NCBI GenBank assembly: GCA_949126835.1
Contig: CASBPS010000042.1
Span: 496,001 to 560,000 of the forward strand
Source of the DNA: Anisus vortex
Taxonomy: Eukaryota; Mollusca; Gastropoda; Planorbidae
Length of the DNA: 64,000 bases
Reading direction: 5' to 3'
Part shown: one piece after another, positions 19,281 to 31,800 of the stretch
Layout: every line of letters begins with the position of its first letter
Numbering within the stretch: position 1 is the stretch's first letter
The notes under the pieces: model-generated
Told to the model about the DNA's origin: nothing
Databases searched by the model: none
The model's input: only the letters and a program-made list of their open reading frames with translations
Translations under genes and position numbers: made by a program

Positions 19281-20790
19281 GGGGGAGCTAACTTTTAGGA
19301 AAAAGGCCCCACTTTTAGAAATTTTTCCAGATTAATAGAAGAACTAAGAATTTGTACGTATCAAATGTTCTAAGAAAATCCTGTGCCTCATGATACAAAC
19401 ACTGTATAATAGTGCAGTATATTTTTTTTAACCATTCACGATTTTTACAAGCAACTATTAGTGTTGGGAATTTCTGCAAAATTGATTGCATCTACTGCTC
19501 ATTTTCAAGATGAGTATCTAGTGTCGAAAAATATTTATAGAATCAATGCAAATGCTTCTATATGACTGCATTCTTCTTCGTTTTAATTTTGAAAGGCGAG
19601 ATAAATCGCCAATTTTTTAAGAGTTTTAAAAAAAAAAAAGAGTTTCAATATTTTTTTTTTACTGTATCTTTGTGTCAATTACAAAATTTGATACGTTATA
19701 GGAACGCTCTATATTTTTTTTTTCTTCTCAGCTATTCTAACACCACGCCTAATGGTTATATCATTAGCAAACGGAATTTCTTAAAAAACAAGTTATTTCT
19801 CTTCTTTTCTTCTTTCTTTTAAGTTATGTGGGTATCATTTTTTTTTTGTGCGAATTTCATGTAACCAAGTTTTCGATCACTACACGTATACGACCGAGAA
19901 GGAGAAAGCCAGCGCGCTTTAAGTCACATTATTACTTTTCGGTGAGTACACCAGACTTAAACCTCAGCTTTTTTTGAGAATGCGAGCGAGCGTACTCTTT
20001 TGGGGCTCGGAGAACTAACTCTGCTGTGTCCAAGCACCACTGATACATTACCGTAAAAGTTAGTCACAAACGGTTGGCCGTTCCTGTCCACTCTAAGTTC
20101 CTGCTTATGACCAGGTATCCACTAGAAAAGGGGTCGGCAACCTAAAACCACGCGTGCCAAACTTGGCACACAGAGCAATTTTCAATAGCACGCGAGAGAC
20201 CTCCAGGGGTAATTTATTATTGATGAAAACAAAAACAACTATATTTTTCAGTAATATTTATATGGAGTGAAATCAATTAATTTCACAACATTTAACTTTA
20301 TGAACTTCCCTTTACAAAGGCATATATTAAGATATATTGTTGGGCTTTTTCAGTTGCGCATCGAAGCACTCCAAGCGGAGTTTTAAGACTTTCAAATTGA
20401 TTTTTTCATACCTAGTCAAGCATAACTGGCTTAATCTTATTACGGCCTTCTTAGATGTAGATACTTTTTTTTATTAAGTGTCGGTATATTGGCTATTTGA
20501 AAACGTAGCTAGTTGAATTTTAAACCTTTAATGAAATGGGAATATAAATGTGCCAAATTGTTTAAGAGATAAACTCCACAAGTTTGAATGGACAAATAAT
20601 TATTGGAAGAAATGTTTACTTACAACTATTTAACGTAAATTAATTTTATACCTCTAATAATTAAATCTTGTAATGAATACCACAACGCTAGTTTATGTAA
20701 AGACATAATAATAAGTCAGTAATATTTGTTATATTACAAAACATTACTTGTTTGGCATCACTATGGAATCAAATTTAGAATATTTATTTT
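19281..20790. other. AT-rich stretch, no gene
   Basis: Low-complexity T-rich DNA; the frame 19,562-19,822 is composition-driven. GGGGTCGGCAACCTAAAACC at 20,135 with TGGCACACAGAGCAATTTTC after it belongs to the hAT-like dispersed motif also seen near 4,890, 14,655 and 57,360. A GGGAGATAATTAGC string at 20,798 marks a decayed left arm. Nothing else supported. Confidence 0.5.
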
Positions 20791-20960
20791 AATTAAAGGG
20801 AGATAATTAGCTACTTTTATTTCTGGTAATATTTCTAATAATATGTTTTTTTAATTTTGTAAAAGACCAAATGGCTTACAAATTATTAATTTATAATGAC
20901 CAAACGGTCAAAAAGTAATTGAAAATTATTTATATATTATAATACTTATGTAATATATTA
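20790..20960 (+). repeat. Decayed left inverted arm
   Basis: AATTAAAGGGAGATAATTAG (20,791) and the following TTTCTGGTAATATTTC stretch resemble the left arm start, but the GACATCTGG end and the AAGGCTT inner end are not preserved. Its partner could be the right arm at 39,330-39,655, with the tandem array in between. Confidence 0.4.
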
Positions 20961-21684
20961 TGCACATTTTTAAACGGTACATTAACTACCCAGTTTGTTT
21001 GATAAATTTGTATAATTTCCGCGATGTAAATTTTAAAAGAGCTTATCATATATCATATCATATCATATCATATTCATATATATATATAAATCTCAAAAGG
21101 AATATGTATGTATGTGGCTGGCTGGCTGGCTGGCTGGGTATGTACATACCGCATAATCTTTTTAAATACTGGACATAAAAACGTGAAATTTGCTACAAAT
21201 ATTCTTTGCGTTACGGCGGTGAACACTGTCAAGGTTTTAAAAAAATTAAAATGACCGCAGTGGTCAGTTTGGTCAAAAAACGCGAATAAAACGACATATT
21301 TTGGGTTCATGTTGAATTTGCCGTTCCAACTTTTTATAGTTTTTCGATCGATCGCGCTAAGAAAATAAAAAAAAAAGGATGGCGTTGAGATTTTTTTCAG
21401 GATGACGTCATCAAAGTTTGCGCAGGGATAGCTGGTTGTCTTTTTTTTTTATGGCGTCATCGAATTTTGCGTATTCATTTTAATTAACTTCGCTTCAACC
21501 TTTGCTAATGTACTTTATGAATGAATAGAACAAAATTTATTCACGTTTTAATTTGCGTCGTAATTTATAGCGGGATATTTTTAAATTGTTATAATGGGTA
21601 ATGATTAATGGTTTTAATGGGTATCTTACGTTGTATCTGGCAAATAAAAAATTCCTTCACGTTTTTATTCGTGTTGTATATGTC

Positions 21685-22428
21685 CACAGAATAGGTATAA
21701 AACAGAAAGCGCAATCGCATTTTATTTCTGTTTTGGGCAGTAATACCGACGCCATACTAAGCTTATTTAAACGCAGCGGTCCTGGTTACACTCTATATTT
21801 ATGCTTATTTAGCCTACAACGTCCTTTTCTTCAAATCTACAAGTTCAAACACCCAAAGCTAATATTTCAGGCAAAATGTGCATGAACGGTTGTGTAATAA
21901 ACTACAACAATGAAAACGAAAACGACTGATTATCGAAAAAAAGAGCATGTCAAACTGCATGGCTTTCCTGACTCCATAAAGGATAAACAACAGCATAAAC
22001 AACCTCATATTAACTCATTATGAATTATATGCCTATTTCCCTTCATAATTTCAAAAGTTTATTTTGGTTTAAAAAGTATATATATTTATGTACCGGTAGC
22101 CGTAGCAATTTAGTTACCGGTACCGAGCTACGTCTAAGCCATTTTTTTTTCAAATCAGTACCGGGTAATAAATATTTTTACATCATATTGGCCTAATCAT
22201 ATAATGTTCAAAACAAAATGGGTAATTAAGTCAAATTTATATAAAAGTAAGCCTATAATGAAAGATAATGTAGGCCTTATATATATTGTATATATTTATG
22301 GCAGACGTAGATATCCTTTCACATTTTACTATAGTAGCGTCTCTAGCGACCGCTGCATTTCGGAAAATGGTAACTTTTAGTGAGTGCGTATATAGGGATT
22401 ATGCATTCTGTTCTATACTTATTCTGTG
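21685..22428 (+). mobile_element. P-element-like short transposon, copy 2
   Basis: Left end CACAGAATAGGTATAAAACA at 21685, right end ...TTCTATACTTATTCTGTG at 22428. Flanking 8-mers are TATATGTC and TATACGTC, an 8-bp target duplication with one change, inside the unit's GTCGTATACGT motif. Contains the THAP-like start at 21,876, here broken by a 1-bp insertion that creates a stop after NNENEND. Confidence 0.85.
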
Positions 22429-23116
22429 TATACGTCTTATAAACTTTGTAGCGGGAAATTTTTCAATTGCTAGGCAATGTTTAAATTGCCGAGCTCAACG
22501 TTTTAAAGTTTTAATTTGTATCGTATACGTCTTATAAACTATGTAGCGGGAAATTTTTATATTGCCGGGCAATGTTTAAATTTGCCGGACCAACTTTTAA
22601 AAGTTTTAATTCATGTCGTATACGTTGTATAAACTATGATTCATATCGGTTTCAGTTGTTATTGTTTTTCCTGTTGAATTTAAAATTTAATTCTAAGTTT
22701 GCTTCCAAAGCAACAATAAATAAATAGTAAATAACACCAACAAAAACAAAAAAAAAAAGCAAAAATAAATAAATATTGATCTACGACTAATGTTGTAGCA
22801 AAAAAATATATCAAACAATACTTTTCGAATTAACAGTACTTTTTAAAAGACATGTGAGTTCTGTTTTACAGAAAGAGTTTAATTACCCAATTATCTCACA
22901 AAATTCGATCATAGTGGTCATACTTTGAGCAAGAAATAAAAAAAAATTATTTGTTTTTCCTTTTTAGTTGTATATTGAATTGGTGTATAATAAAGTGTGC
23001 AAAACAAAAATAAATTAAAAAAATAGTGACCAAAAAAAAAAAAAACATACTACTTTATGTATGTTGCAAAAACAAAACTAAAAAACTATAATGTGTCAAG
23101 CATATTCTAAAAAAAA

Positions 23117-23136
23117 GCCCGTTCGAAGAATCGGGC
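23117..23136 (+). other. Conserved terminal hairpin of array units (representative)
   Basis: Three stem versions share one fold and the following GGGCAC: GCCCGTTCGAAGAATCGGGC (units 1, 7), CCGGTTCGGAGGACCGG (units 2-6) and internal CCAGTTCCGAGAACTGGG (units 4-6). Changes on one side of the stem are mostly matched on the other. A 3' stem-loop a few bases before the end is a feature of Helitron/Helentron-type elements; here the last bases are CTTG, not the classical CTRR. Confidence 0.6.
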
Positions 23137-23149
23137 ACATAATGGCTTG

Positions 23150-23209
23150 TCATATCATATCATATCATATATATATATAAATCTCAAAAAGAATATGTAT
23201 GTATGTATG

Positions 23210-23240
<31 letters not shown>

Positions 23241-24725
23241 GTATGTACATACCGCATAATCTTTTTAAATACTGGACATAAAAACGTGAAATTTGCTACA
23301 AAAATTCTTTGCGTTACGGCGGTGAACACTGTCAAGTTTTTAAAAAAAATAAAATGACCGCAGTGGTCAGTTTGGTCAAAAAACGCGAATAAAACGACAT
23401 ATTTTGGGTTCATGTTAAAATTGCCGTTCCAACTTTTTATAGTTTTTCGATCGATCGCGCTAAAAAAATTAAAAAAAGGATGGCGTTGAGATTTTTTCAG
23501 GATGACGTCATCAAAGTTTGCGCAGAGATAGTTAGCCGGCTTTTCGTTATGACGTCATCAAATTTTGCGTATTCATTTAAAATTAACTTTGCTTCAATGT
23601 TTGCTGATGTATTTTATGAATGAATAGAACAAAATATATTCACGTTTTAATTCGTGTCGTATACGAAATATAAACTTTTGTAGTTGTTGCGTGCATTCTC
23701 ATTATAACTGCTTGAGTAGTAAGAGTGTATGTAAACATAACTTTTAGCTTTTTCAATTCGTTTGAAGCGGGCGTATACGCATTAAAATCTTTCTAGCGGG
23801 AAATATTTCACGTTTCAATTCTTTTCTAGAGGGCAATATTTCACGTTTCAATTCGTTTCTAGCGGGCAATATTTCACGTTGCAGTTCGTTTCGGTTGTAG
23901 CGGGCGTACAAAATGTCATTCATATTTAAATTTGTGACGTATACATCGATAAACTTTTTAACGGGTGGGGTTTTATTAATTGCCGTATATATTAACTGTG
24001 AAGCGGGAAATCTCATTAAAACTTTAGGCTTATCGCCTTGGTAACAACCATTGTTTAAATTACCGGGCAAGGTTTAAATTACCGGGTAATGTTTATAATA
24101 CCGGGCAATGTTTAAATTACCGGGCAATGTTTAAATTACCGGACAATGTCTAAATTACCGGGCAATGTTTATATTACCGGGCAATGTTTAATTTGCCGGG
24201 CAATGTTCAAATTGCCGGAACTAACTTTTTAAAGTTTTAATTCGTGTCGTATACGTTTTATAAACATTATTTCATATGGGTTTCATTTGTTATTGTTTTA
24301 CATGTTGAATAGAAAATTTAATTCTAAGTTTGCTTCCAAATCAACAATAAATAAATAAATAGCAAATAAACGAAAACAACACAACATAGGTCTGCCACTT
24401 AATGTTTGTCGTAAAAAAATATATCAAACAATCATTAAAAAAAAAAAGTACTGTCGAATGTCCTTTATCAATGAATAGAACAAAATATATTCATGTTTTA
24501 ATTTGCGTCGTAATTTATAGCGGGCAATTTTGTAATTGTTATAATGGGTGATGAGTAATGATTTTAACGGGTAATTCATGTTGTAGCGGGCAAATAAAAA
24601 ATTACCTCACGTTTAAATTCGTGTCGTAGGTCATGCGGGCAATCTCATTATAACTGCCTGAGTAGTTAGAGTGTATGTAAACATAACTTTTAGCCGGTTC
24701 GGAGGACCGGGCACATAACGGCTTG
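23150..24725 (+). repeat. Array unit 2 (type beta)
   Basis: Contains a pair of TGACGTCATCAAA boxes (23,502; 23,550), a 33-bp repeat of GGCAATATTTCACGTTTC-type units (23,800-23,905), the 19-bp minisatellite (24,052-24,219) and the hairpin CCGGTTCGGAGGACCGG at 24,694-24,710. It matches unit 3 almost base for base. The minus-strand 105-residue frame (23,753-24,070) arises from the 33-bp repeat. Confidence 0.85.
24052..24219 (+). repeat. 19-bp minisatellite in unit 2, about 9 copies
   Basis: The unit is CCGGGCAATGTTTAAATTA with a variant ...TTTATAATA. It ends in degenerate TTTGCCGGGCAATGTTCAAA copies. The same array in unit 3 is 25,608-25,775, in unit 5 29,079-29,206 and in unit 6 30,558-30,688. 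Confidence 0.95.
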
Positions 24726-24765
24726 TATATATATAAATCTCAAAAGGAATATGTATGTATGTATG

Positions 24766-24796
<31 letters not shown>

Positions 24797-26290
24797 GTAT
24801 GTACATACCGCATAATCTTTTTAAATACTGGACATAAAAACGTGAAATTTGCTACAAAAATTCTTTGCGTTACGGCGGTGAACACTGTCAAGGTTTTAAA
24901 AAAAATAAAATGACCGCAGTGGTCAGTTTGGTCAAAAAACGCGAATAAAACGACATATTTTGGGTTCATGTTAAAATTGCCGTTCCAACTTTTTATAGTT
25001 TTTCGATCGATCGCGCTAAAAAAATTAAAAAAAGGATGGCGTTGAGATTTTTTCAGGATGACGTCATCAAAGTTTGCGCAGAGATAGCTAGCCGGCTTTT
25101 CGTTATGACGTCATCAAATTTTGCGTATTCATTTAAAATTAACTTTGCTTCAATGTTTGCTAATGTATTTTATGAATGAATAGAACAAAATATATTCACG
25201 TTTTAATTCGTGTCGTATACGAAATATAAACTTTTGTAGTTGTTGCGTGCATTCTCATTATAACTGCTTGAGTAGTAAGAGTGTATGTAAACATAACTTT
25301 TAGCTTTTTCAATTCGTTTGAAGCGGGCGTATACGCATTAAAATCTTTCTAGCGGGAAATATTTCACGTTTCAATTCTTTTCTAGAGGGCAATATTTCAC
25401 GTTTCAATTCGTTTCTAGCGGGCAATATTTCACGTTGCAGTTCGTTTCGGTTGTAGCGGGCGTACAAAATGTCATTCACATTTAAATTTGTGACGTATAC
25501 ATCGATAAACTTTTTAACGGGTGGGGTTTTATTAATTGCCGTATATATTAACTGTGAAGCGGGAAATCTCATTATAACTTTAGGCTTATCGCCTTGGTAA
25601 CAACCATTGTTTAAATTACCGGGCAAGGTTTAAATTACCGGGTAATGTTTATAATACCGGGCAATGTTTAAATTACCGGGCAATGTTTAAATTACCGGAC
25701 AATGTCTAAATTACCGGGCAATGTTTATATTACCGGGCAATGTTTAATTTGCCGGGCAATGTTCAAATTGCCGGAACTAACTTTTTAAAGTTTTAATTCG
25801 TGTCGTATACGTTTTATAAACATTATTTCATATGGGTTTCATTTGTTATTGTTTTACATGTTGAATAGAAAATTTAATTCTAAGTTTGCTTCCAAAGCAA
25901 CAATAATAAATAAATAGCAAATAACAAAAACAAAACAACATAGGTCTGCGACTTAATGTTTGTCGTGTCGTAAAAAAACATATCAAACAATCATTTTCTT
26001 TTTTAATAAAAATACTGTCGAATGTTCTTTATCAATGAATAGAACAAAATATATTTACGTTTTAATTTGCGTCGTAATTTATAACGGGCAATTTTTTAAT
26101 TGTTATAATGGGTAATGGGTAATGATTTTAACGGGTAATTTTATGTTGTAGCGGGCAAATTAGACATTACCTCACGTTTAAATTCATGTCGTAGGTCATG
26201 CGAGCAGTCTCATTATAACTGCTTGAGTAGTTAGAGTGTATGTAAACATAGCTTTTAGCCGGTTCGGAGGACCGGGCACATAACGGCTTG
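24726..26290 (+). repeat. Array unit 3 (type beta)
   Basis: Near-identical to unit 2, including minisatellite copy number and variants, so one arose from the other recently. TGACGTCATC boxes at about 25,058 and 25,107, hairpin CCGGTTCGGAGGACCGG at 26,259-26,275. Confidence 0.85.
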
Positions 26291-26330
26291 TATATATATA
26301 AATCTCAAAAGGAATATGTATGTATGTATG

Positions 26331-26361
<31 letters not shown>

Positions 26362-28241
26362 GTATGTACATACCGCATAATCTTTTTAAATACTGGACAT
26401 AAAAACGTGAAATTTGCTACAAATATTCTTTGCGTTACGGCGGTGAACACTGTCAAGGTTTTAACAAAATTAAAATGACCGCAGTGGTCAGTTTGGTCAA
26501 AAAACTTGAAAAAAACACAACTTTTGATTCACATTGTCTTTGCCAGTACAACATTTTATAGTTTTTCGTCACAAAGTTAGAAAAAAAAGGATGCGCTGAG
26601 ATTATTTTTATGACGTCATCAATCTTTGCGCATGGATTTTATAGCAATGAAGGGACATTTTTCATTCATGTTTAAATTGACGTCATCAAACTATGTGCAT
26701 GGATTTTATTATCTCAACTCAATGACGGGAACAAATTTTCTTCATGTTTAAATTGTCTACGTGCCGTAAACAACATAAATTCTTTACACTACCAATACTG
26801 TAGTTGATTTTCTTAATCTATCACTACTTTAATACTTTACACTGTGAATACATGACTTAAAGCTAATTAATAATTTAAAACTTTACAAACATAGGACAAA
26901 GCAAATAGATTTAGCATTTTTTTTTCTGTTTCGGGAAGTAATAACGACGCCTTACTAAGCTTATTTAAACGCAGTGGTCCTGGTTACACTCTATATTTAA
27001 GCTTATAATTATATGGCGTCATCAAATTTTGCGTATTTATGCGTTTAAGAAGGGAACAAAATTTTGTTTTAATTTGCGTCGTAATTTGTAGAATGCAATA
27101 TTTAAATGGTTTAAGTAAAAAAATTAAGTTACCGGAAAATACTTTATCCCTGCTTAAGACAATTGCTTATAACTCCATGGGTTATTTTATCCAGTTCCGA
27201 GAACTGGGCACCTTTAGGCTTATCGCCTTGGTAACGGCCATTGTTTTAATTACCGGGCAATGTTTAAATTACCGGGCAATGTTTATAATACCAGGCAATG
27301 TTTAAATTACCGGGCAATGTTTAAATTACCGGGCAATGTTTATAATACCGGACAATGTTTAAATTACCGGGCAATGTTTAAATTACCGGGCAATGTTTAT
27401 AATACTGGGCAATGTTTATAATACCGGGCAATGTTTAAATTACCGGGCAATGTTTAAATTACCGGGCAATGTTTATAATACCGGGCAATGTTTATAATAC
27501 CGGGCAATGTTTAAATTACCGGGCAATGTTTAAATTACCGGGCAATGTTTATAATACCGGGCAATGTTTATAATACCGGGCAATGTTTAAATTACCGGGC
27601 AATGTTTATAATACCGGGCAATGTTTATAATACCGGGCAATGTTTATAATTCCGGGCAATGTTTAAATTACCAGGCAATGTTTAAATTACCGGGCAATGT
27701 TTAATTTGCCGGGCAATGTTCAAATTGCCCGAACTAAATTTTAAAAGTTTTAATTCGTGTCGTATACGTTTTATAAACATTATTTCATAAGGGTTTCATT
27801 TGTTATTGTTTTACATGTTGAATAGAAAAATTAATTCTAAGTTTGCTTCCAAAGCAACAATAAATAAATAAATAGCAAAAAAACAAAAACAACACAACAT
27901 AGGTCTGCGACTTAATGTTTGTCGTAAAAAAAATATATCAAACAATCATTAAAAAAAAAAAAAGTAGTGTCGAATGTTCTTAATCAATGAATAGAACAAA
28001 ATATATTCATGTTTTAATTTGCGTCGTAATTTATAGCGGGCAATTTTGTAATTGTTATAATGGGTGATGAGTAATGATTTTAACGGGTAATTCATGTTGT
28101 AGCGGGCAAATAAAAAATTACCTCACGTTTAAATTCGTGTCGTAGGTCATGCGGGCAATCTCATTATAACTGCCTGAGTAGTTAGAGTGTATGTAAACAT
28201 AACTTTTAGCCGGTTCGGAGGACCGGGCACATAACGGCTTG
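26291..28241 (+). repeat. Array unit 4 (type gamma, expanded minisatellite)
   Basis: After the shared first 230 bp the interior differs from alpha and beta (AACACAACTTTTGATTCACA, GGATGCGCTGAGATTATTTT). It has a P-like fragment (26,920-27,010), an internal hairpin CCAGTTCCGAGAACTGGG (27,191-27,208), a 25-copy minisatellite and the terminal hairpin at 28,210-28,226. The frame 27,039-27,305 is incidental. Confidence 0.8.
27242..27730 (+). repeat. Expanded 19-bp minisatellite, about 25 copies
   Basis: CCGGGCAATGTTT alternates between ...AAATTA and ...ATAATA spacers in an irregular two-letter pattern, giving a readable order of variant units. The sister units 5 and 6 have only six to seven copies, so this is a recent expansion in unit 4. 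Confidence 0.95.
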
Positions 28242-29723
28242 TATATATATAAATCTCAAAAGGAATATGTGGCTGGCTGGCTGGCTGGGTATGTACATAC
28301 CGCATAATCTTTTTAAATACTGGACATAAAAACGTGAAATTTGCTACAAATATTCTTTGCGTTACGGCGGTGAACACTGTCAAGGTTTTAAAAAAATTAA
28401 AATGACCGCAGTGGTCAGTTTGGTCAAAAAACGCGAATAAAACACATCTTTTGATTCACATTAACTTTGCCAGTACAACTTTTTATAGTTTTTCGTCACA
28501 AAGTTAGAAAAAAAAAGGATGCGCTGAGATTATTTTTATGACGTCATCAAAGTTTGAGCATGGATTTTTTAGCAAAGAAGGGACATTTTTGATTCATGTT
28601 TAAATTGACGTAATCAAACTATGTGCATGGATTTTTATCTCAATGATGGGAACAAATTTTCTTCATGTTTAAATTGCCTACGTGCCGTAAACAACATAAA
28701 TTCTTTACACTACCAATACTGTAGTTGATTTTCTTAATCTATCACTACTTTAATACTTTACACTGTGAATACATGACTTAAAGCTAATTAATAATTTAAA
28801 ACTTTACAAACATAGGACAAAGCAAATAGATTCAGCATTTTTTTCTGTTTCGGGAAGTAATACCGACGCATTACTAAGCTTATTTAAACGCAGTGGTCCT
28901 GGTTACACTCTATATTTAAGCTTATAATTATATGGCGTCATCAAACTTTGCGTATTTATGCGTTTAAGAAGGGAACAAAATTTTGTTTTATTAAGACTAT
29001 TGTTTATAACTCCATAGGTTATTTTATCCAGTTCCGAGAACTGGGCACCTTTAGGCTTATCGCCTAGGTAACGGCCATTGTTTAAATTACGGGGCAATGT
29101 TTATAATACCGGGCAATGTTTAAATTACCGGGCAATGTTTAAATTACCGGGCAATGTTTAAATTACCGGGCAATGTTTAATTTGCCGGGCAATGTTCAAA
29201 TTGCCGGAACTAACTTTTTAAAGTTTTAATTCGTGTCGTATACGTTTTATAAACATTATTTCATATGGGTTTCATTTGTTATTGTTTTACATGTTGAATA
29301 GAAAATTTAATTCTAAGTTTGCTTCCAAAGCAACAATAAATAAATAAACAGCAAATAAACAAAAACAACACAACATAGGTCTGCGACTTAATGTTTGTCG
29401 TAAAAAAATATATCAAACAATCTTAAAAAAAATAATAAAAGTAGGCTACTGTCGAATGTTCTTTATCAATGAATAGAACAAAATATATTCAGGTTTTAAT
29501 TTGCGTCGTAATTTATAGCGGGCAATTTTGTAATTGTTATAATGGGTGATGAGTAATGATTTTAAAGGGTAATTCATGTTGTAGCGGGCAAATAAAAAAT
29601 TACCTCACGTTTAAATTCGTGTCGTAGGTCATGCGGGCAATCTCATTATAACTGCCTGAGTAGTTAGAGTGTATGTAAACATAACTTTTAGCCGGTTCGG
29701 AGGACCGGGCACATAACGGCTTG
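28242..29723 (+). repeat. Array unit 5 (type gamma)
   Basis: Near-identical to unit 6: TATGACGTCATCAAAGTTTG at 28,537, P-like fragment 28,838-28,925, internal hairpin 29,028-29,045, minisatellite 29,079-29,206, terminal hairpin 29,692-29,708. The frame 28,903-29,097 on the minus strand is not a gene. Confidence 0.85.
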
Positions 29724-31204
29724 TATATATATAAATCTCAAAAGGAATATGTGGCTGGCTGGCTGGCTGGGTATGTACATACCGCATAATCTTTTTAAAT
29801 ACTGGACATAAAAACGTGAAATTTGCTACAAATATTCTTTGCGTTACGGCGGTGAACACTGTCAAGGTTTTAAAAAAATTAAAATGACCGCAGTGGTCAG
29901 TTTGGTCAAAAAACGCGAATAAAACACATCTTTTGATTCACATTAACTTTGCCAGTACAACTTTTTATATTTTTTTGTCACAAAGTTAGAAAAAAAAGGA
30001 TGCGCTGAGATTATTTTTATGACGTCATCAAAGTTTGAGCATGGATTTTTTAGCAAAGAAGGGACATTTTTGATTCATGTTTAAATTGACGTAATCAAAC
30101 TATGTGCATGGATTTTTATCTCAATGATGGGAACAAATTTTCTTCATGTTTAAATTGCCTACGTGCCGTAAACAACATAAATTCTTTACACTACCAATAC
30201 TGTAGTTGATTTTCTTAATCTATCACTACTTTAATACTTTACACTGTGAATACATGACTTAAAGCTAATTAATAATTTAAAACTTTACAAACATAGGACA
30301 AAGCAAATAGATTCAGCATTTTTTTCTGTTTCGGGAAGTAATACCGACGCATTACTAAGCTTATTTAAACGCAGTGGTCCTGGTTACACTCTATATTTAA
30401 GCTTATAATTATATGGCGTCATCAAACTTTGCGTATTTATGCGTTTAAGAAGGGAACAAAATTTTGTTTTATAAAGACTATTGTTTTTAACTCCATGGGT
30501 TATTTTATCCAGTTCCGAGAACTGGGCACCTTTAGGCTTATCGCCTAGGTAACGGCCATTGTTTAAATTACCGGGCAATGTTTATAATACCGGGCAATGT
30601 TTAAATTACCGGGCAATGTTTAAATTACCGGGCAATGTTTAAATTACCGGGCAATGTTTAATTTGCCGGGCAATGTTCAAATTGCCGGAACTAACTTTTT
30701 AAAGTTTTAATTCGTGTCGTATACGTTTTATAAACATTATTTCATATGGGTTTCATTTGTTATTGTTTTACATGTTGAATAGAAAATTTAATTCTAAGTT
30801 TGCTTCCAAAGCAACAATAAATAAATAAACAGCAAATAAACAAAAACAACACAACATAGGTCTGCGACTTAATGTTTGTCGTAAAAAAATATATCAAACA
30901 ATCATAAAAAAAAAAATAAAAGTAGGCTACTGTCGAATGTTCTTTATCAATGAATAGAACAAAATATATTCATGTTTTAATTTGCGTCGTAATTTATAGC
31001 GGGCAATTTTGTAATTGTTATAATGGGTGATGAGTAATGATTTTAAAGGGTAATTCATGTTGTAGCGGGCAAATAAAAAATTACCTCACGTTTAAATTCG
31101 TGTCGTAGGTCATGCGGGCAATCTCATTATAACTGCCTGAGTAGTTAGAGTGTATGTAAACATAACTTTTAGCCGGTTCGGAGGACCGGGCACATACCGT
31201 CTTG
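29724..31204 (+). repeat. Array unit 6 (type gamma)
   Basis: Matches unit 5 in length (1,481 against 1,482 bp) and order of parts; internal hairpin 30,509-30,526, minisatellite 30,558-30,688, terminal hairpin 31,173-31,189. Confidence 0.85.
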
Positions 31205-31800
31205 TATATATATAAATCTCAAAAGGAATATGTATGTGGCTGGCTGGCTGGCTGGGTATGTACATACCGCATAATCTTTTTAAATACTGGACATAAAAAC
31301 GTGAAATTTGCTACAAATATTCTTTGCGTTACGGCGGTGAACACTGTCAAGGTTTTAAAAAAATTTAAATGACCGCAGTGGTCAGTTTGGTCAAAAAACG
31401 CGAATAAAACGACATATTTTGGGTTCATGTTGAATTTGCCGTTCCAACTTTTTATAGTTTTTCGATCGATCGCGCTAAGAAAATAAAAAAAAAGGATGGC
31501 GTTGAGATTTTTTTCAGGATGACGTCATCAAAGTTTGCGCAGGGATAGCTAGCTGTCTTTTTTTTTATGGCGTCATCGAGTTTTGCGTATTCATTTTAAT
31601 TAAATTCGCTTCAACGTTTGCTAATGTACTTTATGAATGAATAGAAAAAAATATATTCACGTTTTAATTTGCGTCGTAATTTATAGCGGGATATTTTTAA
31701 ATTGTTATAATGGGTAATGATTAATGGTTTTAATGGGTAAATTACGTTGTATCTGGCAAATACAAAATTCCATCACGTTTTTATTCGTGTTGTATGTGTC

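Larger units (their letters stand above)
21076..23149 (+). repeat. Array unit 1 (type alpha, carries P-like insertion)
   Basis: Preceded by a TATCA pentanucleotide run (21,046-21,072) instead of a hairpin, so it is the array edge. It contains CRE-like ATGACGTCATC at 21,402, the 744-bp P-like element at 21,685-22,428, and ends with the hairpin GCCCGTTCGAAGAATCGGGC (23,117-23,136). Near-identical to unit 7. Confidence 0.85.

Noticed and set aside
21074..21310. Minus-strand frame (FDQTDHCGHFNFFKTLTVFT...) conserved in all eight array units
   Set aside because: It is antisense to the conserved first 230 bp, has no domain, and differs in start and length between units because of the GGCT microsatellite. 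DNA-level conservation explains it.
23753..24070. 105-residue minus-strand frame with 11-residue NELxREILPAR repeats, also at 25,309-25,626
   Set aside because: Units 2 and 3 are near-identical recent copies, so conservation is uninformative; the peptide repeat mirrors a 33-bp DNA repeat, and alpha and gamma units lack it.
27242..27730. CRISPR-like regular array
   Set aside because: The 19-bp units are directly adjacent with no unique spacers; it is a minisatellite in eukaryotic DNA.
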